From positions 868,001-932,000 of the forward strand of contig NZ_BMYU01000001.1 of the NCBI RefSeq assembly GCF_014652435.1: a DNA stretch of 64,000 bases, in the 5' to 3' direction. Positions 7,632 through 15,153 of the stretch are shown here, one piece after another. The position numbers and the translations under genes are program-made. Every line of letters starts with the position of its first letter. The first letter of the stretch is position 1. The notes under the pieces were generated by a model. It did not search any database, was not told the origin of the DNA, and worked only from the letters and a program-made list of their open reading frames with translations. This DNA comes from Cognatundibacterium squillarum. GTDB taxonomy: Bacteria > Pseudomonadota > Gammaproteobacteria > Burkholderiales > Burkholderiaceae_D.

Positions 7632-8918
7632 TTATTTGAGATACGGGCCCCAGGTCGGTTCCCGGATATCGGCAGCCTGCACCGATAATTTTTGTCGCAC
7701 CTTACCGTCTACAGACACGACTGCCAGTGTAGCCTGACGTCCAGTTTCGGTAGCGTACATGATATAACGACCGTTCGGCGAAAAGCTAGGCGATTCGTCT
7801 TTGGTCGTATCTGACAGCCTTGTTTCCTGACCGGACGCAAGATCCAGCGCATACAGCTGGAACTTTCCTTCACGGCGGGAAATGTAAGCAAGGGTTTTGC
7901 CGTCCGGCGAAATACGTGGTGTGATGTTATAGCTGCCGTTAAACGTTACGCGCTTTGCTTCACCACCATTCACACTGACGCGGTAAATTTGCGGACCGCC
8001 GCTGCGGTCACTGAGGAAATACACATACTGGCCATCTGCAGAAAATTGCGGCTCGGTATCAATCGCATTACTGCTGGTCAGTTTTTGCAGACCGGAACCA
8101 TCGGCATTGATCAGGTAAATCTGGGTCAGACCATCGCGCGACAAGGCAATTGCCAGACGGCTGCCGTCCGGCGACCATGCAGGCGCAGAGTTGCTGCCCT
8201 TAAAGTTCGCTACCACACGGCGTTCGCCGGTCAGCAGGTTTTGCACCCAGACCACCGGTTTTTTCATTTCAAACGACACGTAGGCAACTTTGCTGCCATC
8301 CAGTGTCCAGGCCGGCGAAATAATCGGTTCGCGGGAACGTAAGGCAGCTACTTCGTTGTAGCCATCAGAGTCCGCCACCACCAGACGGTATTCGCCACCG
8401 GATTTGGTGACGTAAGCGATACGGGTTGCAAATGCACCGCGCACACCGATCAGCTTTTCATACACATCATCGGCAATTTTATGTGCGGAAACGCGAGTAC
8501 TGGTTGGCAGCGTTGGCAGCGCAAAGCCGGACAGCATTGTCGCTTTGCTGGTATCGAACAGCTTATAGCGCACATCAAAGCGGCCATCTGCCAGCTTTTG
8601 CACACTGCCGACCACCAGCGCTTCTGCGCCTTTACGTTTCCACTCTTCAAAGTTCACAGGTGCGGTTTCCGACAACACAGTGCCCGCATCAATCAGACGG
8701 AAATAACCACTGCGCGCCAGATCATCACGAATAATCTGAGAGATTTGCTGCGGACTGAGATCTTCATTACTGAAACCTGCAATCGCAATCGGAATCTGGT
8801 TAGAACCGACACCGGAAACTTCCACCCGCAATTGCGCCTGTGCCGGTACAGGCGGCACACCCGCCATCAGTGCCAGCGCCAGCGCAGGAATACTCAGCAA
8901 ACGTAAACCTGATTTCAT
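7632..8918 (-). CDS. tolB: Tol-Pal system periplasmic protein TolB
   Basis: Periplasmic beta-propeller protein that cycles between Pal and the inner-membrane TolQRA complex. 428 residues, the standard length. A Sec signal peptide (MKSGLRLLSIPALALALMAG, cleaved after AQA) is followed by the N-terminal TolB domain (IPIAIAGFSNEDLSPQQIS... DLARSGYFRLID). About five propeller blades then carry the repeated W-SPDGS / FSADGQ / ISPDGKTLAY motifs, and the protein ends in EPTWGPYLK. It starts 6 bases after the tolA stop codon and ends 23 bases before pal. Confidence 0.97.
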   Translation of the reverse strand: MKSGLRLLSIPALALALMAGVPPVPAQAQLRVEVSGVGSNQIPIAIAGFSNEDLSPQQISQIIRDDLARSGYFRLIDAGTVLSETAPVNFEEWKRKGAEALVVGSVQKLADGRFDVRYKLFDTSKATMLSGFALPTLPTSTRVSAHKIADDVYEKLIGVRGAFATRIAYVTKSGGEYRLVVADSDGYNEVAALRSREPIISPAWTLDGSKVAYVSFEMKKPVVWVQNLLTGERRVVANFKGSNSAPAWSPDGSRLAIALSRDGLTQIYLINADGSGLQKLTSSNAIDTEPQFSADGQYVYFLSDRSGGPQIYRVSVNGGEAKRVTFNGSYNITPRISPDGKTLAYISRREGKFQLYALDLASGQETRLSDTTKDESPSFSPNGRYIMYATETGRQATLAVVSVDGKVRQKLSVQAADIREPTWGPYLK

Positions 8919-8924
8919 ATCGTC

Positions 8925-9911
8925 TTACTCTTCTCGTAATTTGTAGACCAGTAACAAACTGGAAGGAACCTGACCATTTTTATCTTTTGGCAGCGGCGCG
9001 GATTTTTCAATCGCTTTCGCCACCGCTTCATCAAAAGACGGAACGCCGGAACTCTTTGCCATACGTGGCAAGCCGCGCAGGGAACCATCCGGCAGCAATT
9101 CTATTTTGTATTCCACCGTCGGATTGCGGCCGGCATTATCGCCCGGCGGATAAATCATGTTCGAACGCACTTTCGATGCAATTTTCGCGATATAGCTAGG
9201 ATCGCCGCGGTTATTACCGGTCGATTTTTCCGCCGTACCGCTGCCACCGGAACCAACTGCACCGGCCTGCGCATTGATGCGCTGCATTTGCTCGCTGAAC
9301 AGTTTGTCAGCCAGCGCTTTTTCACGCGCATCTTTGGCTTTCTGATCTGCCTGTTTCTGCTTATCGGCTTTTTCTTTCTGCGCTTTTTCCTTCAGCTCTT
9401 TTTCTTTGAGCGCTTTCTCGCGTTCTTTCTCACGCTCTTTTTCGCGCTCCAGACGTTCTTTCTCGCGCTGTTTTTCCAGCTTCTCTTTTTCGAGTTTTTC
9501 TTTTTCGCGTTTTTCTTTCAGTTCAAGCTGACGCTTTTCCTCTGCAATACGCAGTTTTTCTTCTTCGCGTTTTTTCTCTTCCTGAATGCGTTTCTTTTGC
9601 TGCTGCAAAGCGATTTCCGGATCTTCCACCGGTTTGGCGACAGGCTCAGGGGTGCGCGCGACTGGCGCAGGTTCCGGTTCCGGCTCGGGTTCCGGTGCGA
9701 CTTGCGGTACCGGCAAAGGCGCAGCTTCGCGCGTGGTCAGATCCCAGACTTCCGCTTCCACTGCATTCGATTCATGGCTTTGCCAGTTGATACCGACCAC
9801 AAAAAACAGCAATAGGGCCAGATGCACCAGCAATGCCAGAACAATCGCGCCGGGCGACACACGCGCCTCACGGTTGATCATGGAAGTTACCGGATTTAAT
9901 GCAGCATTCAT
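8925..9911 (-). CDS. tolA: TolA, energy-transducing inner-membrane protein of the Tol-Pal system
   Basis: Single-pass inner-membrane protein that carries proton-motive energy from TolQR to TolB-Pal. About 328 residues. An N-terminal membrane helix (IVLALLVHLALLLFFVVGI) is followed by a Pro/Glu-rich stretch and a very long Lys/Glu/Arg coiled coil (roughly residues 105-215). A globular C-terminal TolA/TonB-like domain has YIAKIASKVRSNMIYP, VEYKIELLPDGSLRG and FDEAVAKAIEKSAPLP. The start is uncertain: ATG at 9911 (MNAALNP) resembles other betaproteobacterial TolA proteins, while the in-frame ATG at 9881 is also possible; neither has a good ribosome-binding site. tolQ and tolR, usually just upstream, are missing here. 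Confidence 0.93.
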   Translation of the reverse strand: MNAALNPVTSMINREARVSPGAIVLALLVHLALLLFFVVGINWQSHESNAVEAEVWDLTTREAAPLPVPQVAPEPEPEPEPAPVARTPEPVAKPVEDPEIALQQQKKRIQEEKKREEEKLRIAEEKRQLELKEKREKEKLEKEKLEKQREKERLEREKEREKEREKALKEKELKEKAQKEKADKQKQADQKAKDAREKALADKLFSEQMQRINAQAGAVGSGGSGTAEKSTGNNRGDPSYIAKIASKVRSNMIYPPGDNAGRNPTVEYKIELLPDGSLRGLPRMAKSSGVPSFDEAVAKAIEKSAPLPKDKNGQVPSSLLLVYKLREE

Positions 9912-10001
9912 ATGGGGACACAGATCACAGGCAGACACAAAAGTTCCCGCAAATATGCAGAAAATATGCGCCACCAGTCAAAGTTCGGTTATTAACCCGT
10001 C

Positions 10002-10007
10002 ATTATA
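10002..10007 (-). promoter_or_regulatory. Possible -10 element of a tolA promoter
   Basis: ATTATAAT gives a perfect TATAAT on the minus strand about 90 bases upstream of tolA. No convincing -35 is seen, and the sequence also reads TATAAT on the plus strand. If real, it would let tolA-tolB-pal be transcribed without tolQR. Confidence 0.3.
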
Positions 10008-10058
10008 ATGGCTAGAGCGCCTGCCGATACATGAAACTCCTTCAGCGGTGTGCCGGAT

Positions 10059-10748
10059 TTATGGCTTTTTCAGTGTATCGCCGCGCAAGCCCTGCAGTTC
10101 GGCATCCGGTTGCTGACTGAAGGTACCCAGAAACTGCCGGATCGCCATCTCCGCCAGACGCTGGCGGCGCAATTCATCCAGCGGTGGCTGGCCCATCATG
10201 ATTTGCGGCCAGAGTGCTACCGCTTTCACCTGCCCCATCAGCAAATCACCCAGCTCAACAGGTTCGTACTCTGCCAGCAAACGGCCCGACGCTTGTGCAT
10301 CACGTATCCAGCGCACAATCACCGGCTCACTGGCCTTCAGTTGCTCCACCATGCCACGCGCCCGTTCCGGCACATGAATCGTCGCCGCCACAATCACGCG
10401 CACTAAATCCACAAAAGCAGGATCGCTGAATAAAGCGATTTTTTGCTGCAGATACTGGCGCAACTGCTCAGACAGCGATGGCTGTGCGACAAAATCAAAG
10501 CGATCATTCACGATCACGGTATCCCATAATCGCTGCAGAATCGCGGAAAACAAATCCTCTTTGCCCGGGAAATGGTTATACACGGTGCGCTTGGACACAC
10601 CGGCGCTGGCGGCGATCGCATCCATACTGGTTGCGTCATAGCCCAGACGACGGAATTCTTGCACCGCTGCCTGCACAATCGCTTCTTTTTTCTTATCTGT
10701 CAGCCTGCGCAACAGCGAGGGACAGCTATTACAGAGACTAAACGCCAT
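10059..10748 (-). CDS. TetR family transcriptional regulator
   Basis: DNA-binding repressor of 229 residues. The N-terminal helix-turn-helix lies about residues 20-65: KKEAIVQAAVQEFRRLGYDA, then TSMDAIAASAGVSKRTVYNHFPGKEDLF, the classic TetR pattern. The C-terminal ligand domain resembles the AefR-like group (RVIVAATIHVPERARGMVEQL). It is divergent from a metallo-hydrolase gene, and the 114-base gap contains dyad sequences that fit a TetR operator, so it most likely controls that gene and itself. The ligand is unknown. The start at 10748 has only a weak ribosome-binding site; the first ~15 residues (LCNSCPSLLRRL) are not conserved in the family. Confidence 0.9.
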   Translation of the reverse strand: MAFSLCNSCPSLLRRLTDKKKEAIVQAAVQEFRRLGYDATSMDAIAASAGVSKRTVYNHFPGKEDLFSAILQRLWDTVIVNDRFDFVAQPSLSEQLRQYLQQKIALFSDPAFVDLVRVIVAATIHVPERARGMVEQLKASEPVIVRWIRDAQASGRLLAEYEPVELGDLLMGQVKAVALWPQIMMGQPPLDELRRQRLAEMAIRQFLGTFSQQPDAELQGLRGDTLKKP

Positions 10749-10826
10749 ACTGCCGCCGGAGATTTATTCGGGAAAACATAATTCTACACCGGGCAGTTTA
10801 CTTTTTTCCGAAACCCGCCTAAACTA

Positions 10827-10845
10827 AAACTACACCGTATAGTTT
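10827..10845. promoter_or_regulatory. Probable TetR operator in the divergent promoter
   Basis: AAACTACACCGTATAGTTT is an inverted repeat AAACTA-N7-TAGTTT. A related half-site CTACACCGGGCAGTTT lies at 10784-10799. The dyad overlaps TATAGT, a plausible -10 for the downstream metallo-hydrolase gene at 10863. The position fits repression by the divergently encoded TetR protein. Confidence 0.6.
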
Positions 10846-10862
10846 ACTTTTAGAGGCTAAAC

Positions 10863-11918
10863 ATGCATTCTTCCGGCGCTGCATCCGATACAACCCGCTA
10901 TCACAACCCATCCGGCGCTGGCATTCAACAGCGTGGCTTCCTTGAGCATGTACGCATCGCCTGGAAAATGCTCAGAAAAAATACCCGCGATACGGTGCCG
11001 AACGGGAGTATTCCTGTCCATGAACTGGATAGCACCGCTATTCTGCGTGCACCGGATAACAGTATCTGGCGCTTTGGCCATTCAACCATGCTCTTAAAAC
11101 TGAACGGGCAATTACTGCTGACCGATCCGGTTTTTTCGGATTACGCGTCGCCGTTTCAATTCCTCGGCCCTAAACGTTTTCATGTGCCGCCGGCGGCAAT
11201 CAGCGAATTGCCGCAAATCGATGCGGTACTGATTTCGCATAATCATTACGATCATCTGGATAAACGCAGCGTGCAGCAACTGCGTGGCAAAGCGGACCGC
11301 TTTATCGTACCTGCCGGACTGAAGCAGCAACTGGTGCAATGGGGTATTCCGGCCACCGCGATTACGGAATTGCAGTGGTATGAAGAAACCCGCTTCAACG
11401 GCGTGCGTATCGTTGCCACGCCGGCGCGCCATTATTCCGGCCGCAGCCTGTGGGACCGAAACCGCAGTTTATGGGCGTCGTACTGCATGATCAGTCCGCA
11501 TGCTCGGGTTTTCTTCAGTGGCGACAGTGGCTACTTCGATGGCTTCCGCGAGATTGGCGAGCGTTACGGCCCTTTTGATCTGACCCTGATTGAAGCTGGC
11601 GGCTACAACCAGATGTGGCATGACGTGCATATGGCACCGGCGGAAACACTGCAGGCGCATCTGGATTTACGCGGGAAATTCCTGATGCCGGTGCATAACA
11701 GCACCTTCGATTTATCAGAACACGTTTGGTGGGAACCGATGGAGCAGTTACTGAAGCTGGCAGAACTGCGCGGCGTACGCATCAGCTTTCCGCAGATCGG
11801 TGAAATGCAGGATATCAGCGAGCCCTCCCCCGGCCACGCATGGTGGAACAGCGAGCGGGTCCACCGTCGTCAGAGCGCTGCCGGCGCAACGCAGCCTTCA
11901 CGCATACAAAACGCCTGA
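10863..11918 (+). CDS. MBL-fold metallo-hydrolase, NAPE-PLD/RomA-like
   Basis: Metal-dependent hydrolase of the beta-lactamase fold, 351 residues. Motifs in order: FGHSTMLLKLNGQLLLTDPVF near residue 71, the metal motif SHNHYDHLD with H126, H128, D130 and H131, a later histidine in PARHYSGR, and FFSGDSGYFDGF with the bridging aspartate. AGGYNQMWHDVHMAPAE and MPVHNSTFDLS follow, as in the NAPE-hydrolysing phospholipase D and RomA outer-membrane-related group. A full catalytic set is visible. The substrate is unknown; phospholipid or lactone-like esters are guesses. AGAGG lies 6 bases before the ATG. It is divergent from a TetR regulator with an operator-like dyad in front, so expression is probably inducible. 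Confidence 0.88.
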   Translation: MHSSGAASDTTRYHNPSGAGIQQRGFLEHVRIAWKMLRKNTRDTVPNGSIPVHELDSTAILRAPDNSIWRFGHSTMLLKLNGQLLLTDPVFSDYASPFQFLGPKRFHVPPAAISELPQIDAVLISHNHYDHLDKRSVQQLRGKADRFIVPAGLKQQLVQWGIPATAITELQWYEETRFNGVRIVATPARHYSGRSLWDRNRSLWASYCMISPHARVFFSGDSGYFDGFREIGERYGPFDLTLIEAGGYNQMWHDVHMAPAETLQAHLDLRGKFLMPVHNSTFDLSEHVWWEPMEQLLKLAELRGVRISFPQIGEMQDISEPSPGHAWWNSERVHRRQSAAGATQPSRIQNA

Positions 11919-11948
11919 ACACCACCGGATATCGCCAGCATCCCCGCC

Positions 11949-11989
11949 TGCCTGATGACGAAGATTTGTGCAATTTTCGTCATCAGGCA
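11949..11989. repeat. Long perfect hairpin between convergent genes
   Basis: TGCCTGATGACGAA (11949-11962) pairs perfectly with TTCGTCATCAGGCA (11976-11989). Inner bases 11963-11966 pair with 11972-11975 (one G-T), giving an 18-bp stem with a 5-base loop. No T-tract follows on either side. The right arm merges with the left edge of repeat copy 3. Confidence 0.8.
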
Positions 11990-12101
11990 ATTTCGCAAGC
12001 CCGGACTTTCTGCCGACAACAGACGGATCGCTGTGCTGAACACCGCATTTGAGCCGTTCTGGCTCACTCACAACGGCCTGAGGTTGCCCCCAGTGTGTAG
12101 C
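11976..12101 (+). repeat. Intergenic repeat family, copy 3
   Basis: Shares TTCGTCAT at the left edge with copies 4 and 5. The core is GGACTTTCTGCCGACAACAG, followed by CGGATCGCTGTGCTGAACAC and CGCATTTGAG. The 3' hairpin here is TGAGCC (12050-12055) / GGCTCA (12061-12066), different in sequence from copies 1 and 2 but in the same place. It ends in GTGTGTAGC, like the end of copy 2, almost touching the stop codon at 12106. Confidence 0.75.
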
Positions 12102-12105
12102 AAGC

Positions 12106-12558
12106 CTATTCTTCCAGCGACGCTGCCATGTCCTGAATGAAGGCCCCGATATCCAGCCCCTCACATAACTCTGCTTCACCGGTTTCATGATCCAGCCTGA
12201 AGATCAGCGAAGCGGATTCGGGTTGCGCCTGCAACGCAAAGTAATTGCCGCCGCCATCATCCGCAATAATCAGCAAATCAGCGATATTCAGCGTCGCAGC
12301 AGCCGGATGTTCGCGCTGCCACCACAAACGAAAATGTTGCGTTTCTTCGGCAATTCTTTCGGAGCCATACAGCAAAGTAACGAACAAAAACGCTTCTTCA
12401 TCCTGAATCGCCACACCGTCAGCAACCGACAGCATCGACACCAGATCTGCAGGCAGCGCCGTCGCCACGGTCGTCGCCAGCGTCTGCAACTGCACCGGCG
12501 TGGCGGGCGCTGGCAGCACGATATGCGGATGTAACGCCAGCAATTGTTGTTGGTTCAT
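12106..12558 (-). CDS. SMI1/KNR4 (SUKH) family protein
   Basis: 150-residue cytoplasmic protein with the SUKH-fold signature. A short helix and PATPVQLQTLATTVATALPADLVSML lead to SVADGVAIQDEEAFLFVTLLYGSERI. ADLLIIADDGGGNYFALQ then precedes a strand RLDHETGEAEL and a final acidic helix. The family includes contact-dependent and polymorphic toxin immunity proteins in bacteria, but no toxin gene is near, so an immunity role is only a possibility. GGGGGCAGGC precedes the ATG. It lies 19 bases downstream of the RDD gene and is probably cotranscribed with it. Confidence 0.75.
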   Translation of the reverse strand: MNQQQLLALHPHIVLPAPATPVQLQTLATTVATALPADLVSMLSVADGVAIQDEEAFLFVTLLYGSERIAEETQHFRLWWQREHPAAATLNIADLLIIADDGGGNYFALQAQPESASLIFRLDHETGEAELCEGLDIGAFIQDMAASLEE

Positions 12559-12577
12559 GCCTGCCCCCTTTTACACA

Positions 12578-13207
12578 TCAGGCCAGCGGAGTTGTGCCGG
12601 ACATTGCGGTGTCACCGGTTTGCTGGTCTTGTTTGACTTCGTGAATCACGACAGTACCTGCGATCAGATCGTGCAGCGATCTGCGGCGTTTGTTGGTCAG
12701 CATCACGATATATTCACTGAAGAGCCAGACGTTGTAGCAATTATCTACAAAACCATACCAGGCCGGCGCATGCTCCCGCAGGAATTCCGCTCGCTCCATA
12801 ATTTCATACGACAGATAATCGGGGTCACTGACGGACAAATACGCCATCAGCATCCCAATCGTCAATACTGCACCGAACACTGTCTGTACGGACTCACGCA
12901 GAATCGCTTCGCGGTAACCGATCGCCGAGCCGTCGGTCCGGCAAATACGCATGTTCAACAAGCGTTTGCCCGGCGTTCCGCCGAAACGCTTTACCAGATA
13001 CACGCTGTACACCAGTCCGGCGAAAAACATAATCACCGATCCGATACCGTCGAGTAAGCGAGTATGCGGACTTAACCATTCAATACCAAACACAAAAAGC
13101 AGAATGATCGCCGCATCAATCAAACCTGCCCCAACCCGCCTGAATACGCTCGCGTAGCGCAATTCTCCGTTGAAATTCAAACCTGCCTGCATCGCTTCAC
13201 TTTGCAT
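12578..13207 (-). CDS. RDD family membrane protein
   Basis: Inner-membrane protein of 209 residues with the RDD domain: YASVFRRVGAGLIDAAIILL at the start, GGTPGKRLLNMRI in the middle and NKRRRSLHDLIAGTVVI at the end. These carry the conserved Arg and Asp residues that name the family. Four hydrophobic segments are visible (about residues 28-45, 53-72, 105-125 and 150-170). Function is unknown; some RDD proteins act in ion exchange. It precedes the SUKH gene by 19 bases. Start choice: ATG at 13207; a second in-frame ATG five codons on (13192) is equally possible. Confidence 0.85.
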   Translation of the reverse strand: MQSEAMQAGLNFNGELRYASVFRRVGAGLIDAAIILLFVFGIEWLSPHTRLLDGIGSVIMFFAGLVYSVYLVKRFGGTPGKRLLNMRICRTDGSAIGYREAILRESVQTVFGAVLTIGMLMAYLSVSDPDYLSYEIMERAEFLREHAPAWYGFVDNCYNVWLFSEYIVMLTNKRRRSLHDLIAGTVVIHEVKQDQQTGDTAMSGTTPLA

Positions 13208-13318
13208 TAACTGTTATCCAATAAAAAGATGTTGATTTATTTTTGTGCATTGCACGCCGCTGATTGTAGCCAATGCCTTATGAAAATTACATAAAATAAA
13301 ATCAATTTCCAAAAAGTA

Positions 13319-13363
13319 AGCCTTCACAGATACCTGCTTACAACAAAAACTGTGAAGAAGGCT
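13319..13363. repeat. Inverted repeat upstream of the RDD gene
   Basis: AGCCTTCACAG (13319-13329) is mirrored by CTGTGAAGAAGGCT (13350-13363) with a short bulge, around a 20-base loop. It may be a regulatory dyad of the RDD/SUKH pair or a bidirectional hairpin. The 463-base gap 13208-13670 otherwise holds repeat copy 4 and the next gene's terminator. Confidence 0.5.
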
Positions 13364-13466
13364 TCGTGTAACAGAACAGGAACGGGGTTACGCTGAAGAT
13401 TGCAGGGCCTGAAAAGGAAAAAATTGCTGACGACCGGCAATGAAGCGCTAGCAGAGATTATGCAGT

Positions 13467-13560
13467 CTTCGTCATTTCATTTTCGCGGACAGCCAGACTT
13501 TCTGCCGACGACAGACGGATCGCTGTGCTGAACACCGCATTTGGGGCATTTTCTGGCTGA
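13467..13560 (+). repeat. Intergenic repeat family, copy 4
   Basis: CTTCGTCATTTCATTTTCGC, then the core AGCCAGACTTTCTGCCGACG (13491-13510), ACAGACGGATCGCTGTGCTG, AACACCGCATTTGGGG. The 3' hairpin seen in other copies is not clear here. It lies between two minus-strand genes. Confidence 0.8.
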
Positions 13561-13625
13561 AAAAGACGCTGGGCTGGCTCGCCGGATGGCAATGACTGAT
13601 TTGGTGAAAGCAAAGCGAGTTCAGA

Positions 13626-13647
13626 AAACGGGGAGCAAAGCCCCCGC
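13626..13647 (-). terminator. Probable terminator of the ChaN-like gene
   Basis: On the minus strand CGGGGGC-TTT-GCTCCCCG is followed by TTTTC, 24 bases after the stop codon. The stem is short but GC-rich. Confidence 0.5.
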
Positions 13648-13670
13648 TTACCTTTTGCATCATTGACGCA

Positions 13671-14510
13671 TTACTGATCCAGACTAATCAGTGGCGGTGA
13701 TGCCGTTACCTTACCAAGCTCGATCGAAAAGTCATCTTGCGCAGAAATTTTGGTTTCCCTCGCAGAATAGTTGTGCGGACCGCAAACAAACTGCTCACCG
13801 GGTTTTCTGCAAACCCAGAACTCGCCACCCTGATGTGACAAATACACGGTTTGTATTGGTTCCCTCTGTGACAGTAAATACGCCATCGGACTGAAATCCG
13901 GGTTATTCGGATAATGTTTACCTCTGCTGGCGTGATTGCTGCCAACCAGTGCCACGTAGGTGTATTCCGGATATTGTCTGAGTCGGTCGATAATATTTAG
14001 TGTCATTTCACCGTCAACTCTGCCAATGGAGAATGGTTCGTTTTTCTCTAAACGAACCGGTTTATAGTCATCACTGATGTCAAATGCGGCCAGCAGTACT
14101 TTTTGTCCGGCTTGCTTCAGCTTTCTGACAGCGTCGATCAGCCCGAACATTGCAACACTGGAACGCCCGTCCTGAATCCTGCCCTGCCAGAATTTCCCTT
14201 TCTGCAATGCACGTCTGTCTTCAGCGGTACCACTCGATTGCAGATAATGATTGATCGCCGCTTGTTCGTTTTCGGGAATTTCCAGTCCCAGTATTACCGG
14301 CTTATTCGCCGCCAGCAGCTGACACACCACACTTTTTGCAAATGCAGGATATTCATTGGAACCATGTGTTTCGCCAATCACCAACACGCGGGTTTTCAGC
14401 TCCGCGACAGGAAATTTGCCCTCTTTCGGGCAGACTAACTCATCTGCACTGGCCGTCGTAAACAAACCGGAAATACACACCGATAAAGCAAGCTTCAAAA
14501 ATTTTTTCAT
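13671..14510 (-). CDS. ChaN-like secreted protein (GETHG motif)
   Basis: Predicted exported protein of 279 residues. A Sec signal peptide (MKKFLKLALSVCISGLFTTASA) is followed by a domain beginning TRVLVIGETHGSNEYPAF. The GETHG motif is shared by ChaN-like haem-binding proteins and erythromycin-esterase-like folds. Later segments are ILGLEIPENEQAAINHYL, KVLLAAFDISDD and YVALVGSNHASRGKHYP, so conserved acidic and His residues of that fold are present. Two late cysteines (WVCRKPG and FVCGPH) may form a disulfide. The molecular role is unknown. A start 60 bases upstream (14570) would add another hydrophobic leader; I preferred 14510 for the canonical signal peptide, though neither start has a clear ribosome-binding site. 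Confidence 0.7.
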   Translation of the reverse strand: MKKFLKLALSVCISGLFTTASADELVCPKEGKFPVAELKTRVLVIGETHGSNEYPAFAKSVVCQLLAANKPVILGLEIPENEQAAINHYLQSSGTAEDRRALQKGKFWQGRIQDGRSSVAMFGLIDAVRKLKQAGQKVLLAAFDISDDYKPVRLEKNEPFSIGRVDGEMTLNIIDRLRQYPEYTYVALVGSNHASRGKHYPNNPDFSPMAYLLSQREPIQTVYLSHQGGEFWVCRKPGEQFVCGPHNYSARETKISAQDDFSIELGKVTASPPLISLDQ

Positions 14511-14875
14511 AGAAATAGGAATCAGAAATAAAAGCGCAGCGCAAGCAGTGAGGCGAAAAAACGCCTTCATTCATATGCTGCATGCTGCAATTAAAATTTG
14601 TCCGGCATGAAACTGCGGAACTGACGCATGCGCCATCACCACACGTTTCTGCACTTATCGCCATACCGTTGTCATTCTAAGCAACAGACCATTCTTTTTT
14701 ATCATTGCCATTTAATTTTTTAAAAGAAATACAGTATCTGTACTCTTTTACAACAACGCTACGCCTGAGTTTTCTTTTACGCCGTGTTTTCAGCAAATTT
14801 TGCTTCGTATTGCACATCGGCTTGCCCCCGTGCTCCCGGGGCGCCGCCGTACAACCCGCCGCTTGTGTTGTGTAG
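14511..14875. other. Intergenic stretch without a recognised gene
   Basis: Upstream region of the ChaN-like gene. It holds a short hairpin AGGCG/CGCCT around a T/A run near 14551-14566 and an AT-rich stretch at about 14690-14760 that could contain a promoter. A small GC-rich hairpin GCCCC (14824-14828) / GGGGC (14838-14842) lies just before repeat copy 5. I see no gene. Confidence 0.5.
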
Positions 14876-14980
14876 ATTTCGTCATTTCGTTTTTACAGAC
14901 AGCCAGACTTTCTGCCGACGACCGCTAGGTTGTTGTGCTGAACACCGCATTTGAGGCTATTTCAGCCTGAATTCAGCCTC
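14876..14980 (+). repeat. Intergenic repeat family, copy 5
   Basis: TTTCGTCATTTCG, then AGCCAGACTTTCTGCCGACG (14901-14920), a diverged middle (ACCGCTAGGTTGT), GTGCTGAACACCGCATTTGA, and a 3' hairpin AGGCT (14954-14958) / AGCCT (14964-14968). It lies between two minus-strand genes, again in plus orientation. Confidence 0.8.
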
Positions 14981-15016
14981 TCCGGTGACTTTACCGGACG
15001 TGGACGTGGTAATCCC

Positions 15017-15040
15017 GATACGGATACGGATACGGATACG
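15017..15040 (+). repeat. Tandem hexamer GATACG x4
   Basis: Four exact contiguous copies of GATACG, intergenic, 13 bases before the terminator of fbp. This is a short simple-sequence repeat, possibly variable in copy number between strains. Confidence 0.9.
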
Positions 15041-15052
15041 GAACAAGATGAA

Positions 15053-15086
15053 CAAAAAAACCGCCGTTCATTGCTGAAAGGCGGTT
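15053..15086 (-). terminator. Terminator of fbp (pepN-fbp operon)
   Basis: AACCGCC (15059-15065) pairs with GGCGGTT (15080-15086). On the minus strand the stem is followed by TTTTTTTG, 67 bases after the fbp stop codon. Confidence 0.85.
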
Positions 15087-15153
15087 TTCTGTGGCAGTTC
15101 GTATCAGCGGCAGCTGCGGTATGTTCGGCTGCAAATGCTGAGTAAAAGCTGAA

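Noticed and set aside
9288-9815. Phe/Leu-rich plus-strand frame opposite tolA
   Set aside because: It is the antisense of the Lys/Glu coiled coil of TolA (AAG/GAA codons read backwards give Phe/Leu/Ser).
14510-14570. Upstream start for the ChaN-like protein giving a second hydrophobic leader
   Set aside because: It would place two export signals in series; the downstream start gives a canonical MKK signal with an ASA cleavage site. Kept as an alternative because neither start has a good ribosome-binding site.
1522-14980. Repeat copies considered as a CRISPR array
   Set aside because: Units are about 100 bp, spaced kilobases apart with genes between them, and no cas genes are present.
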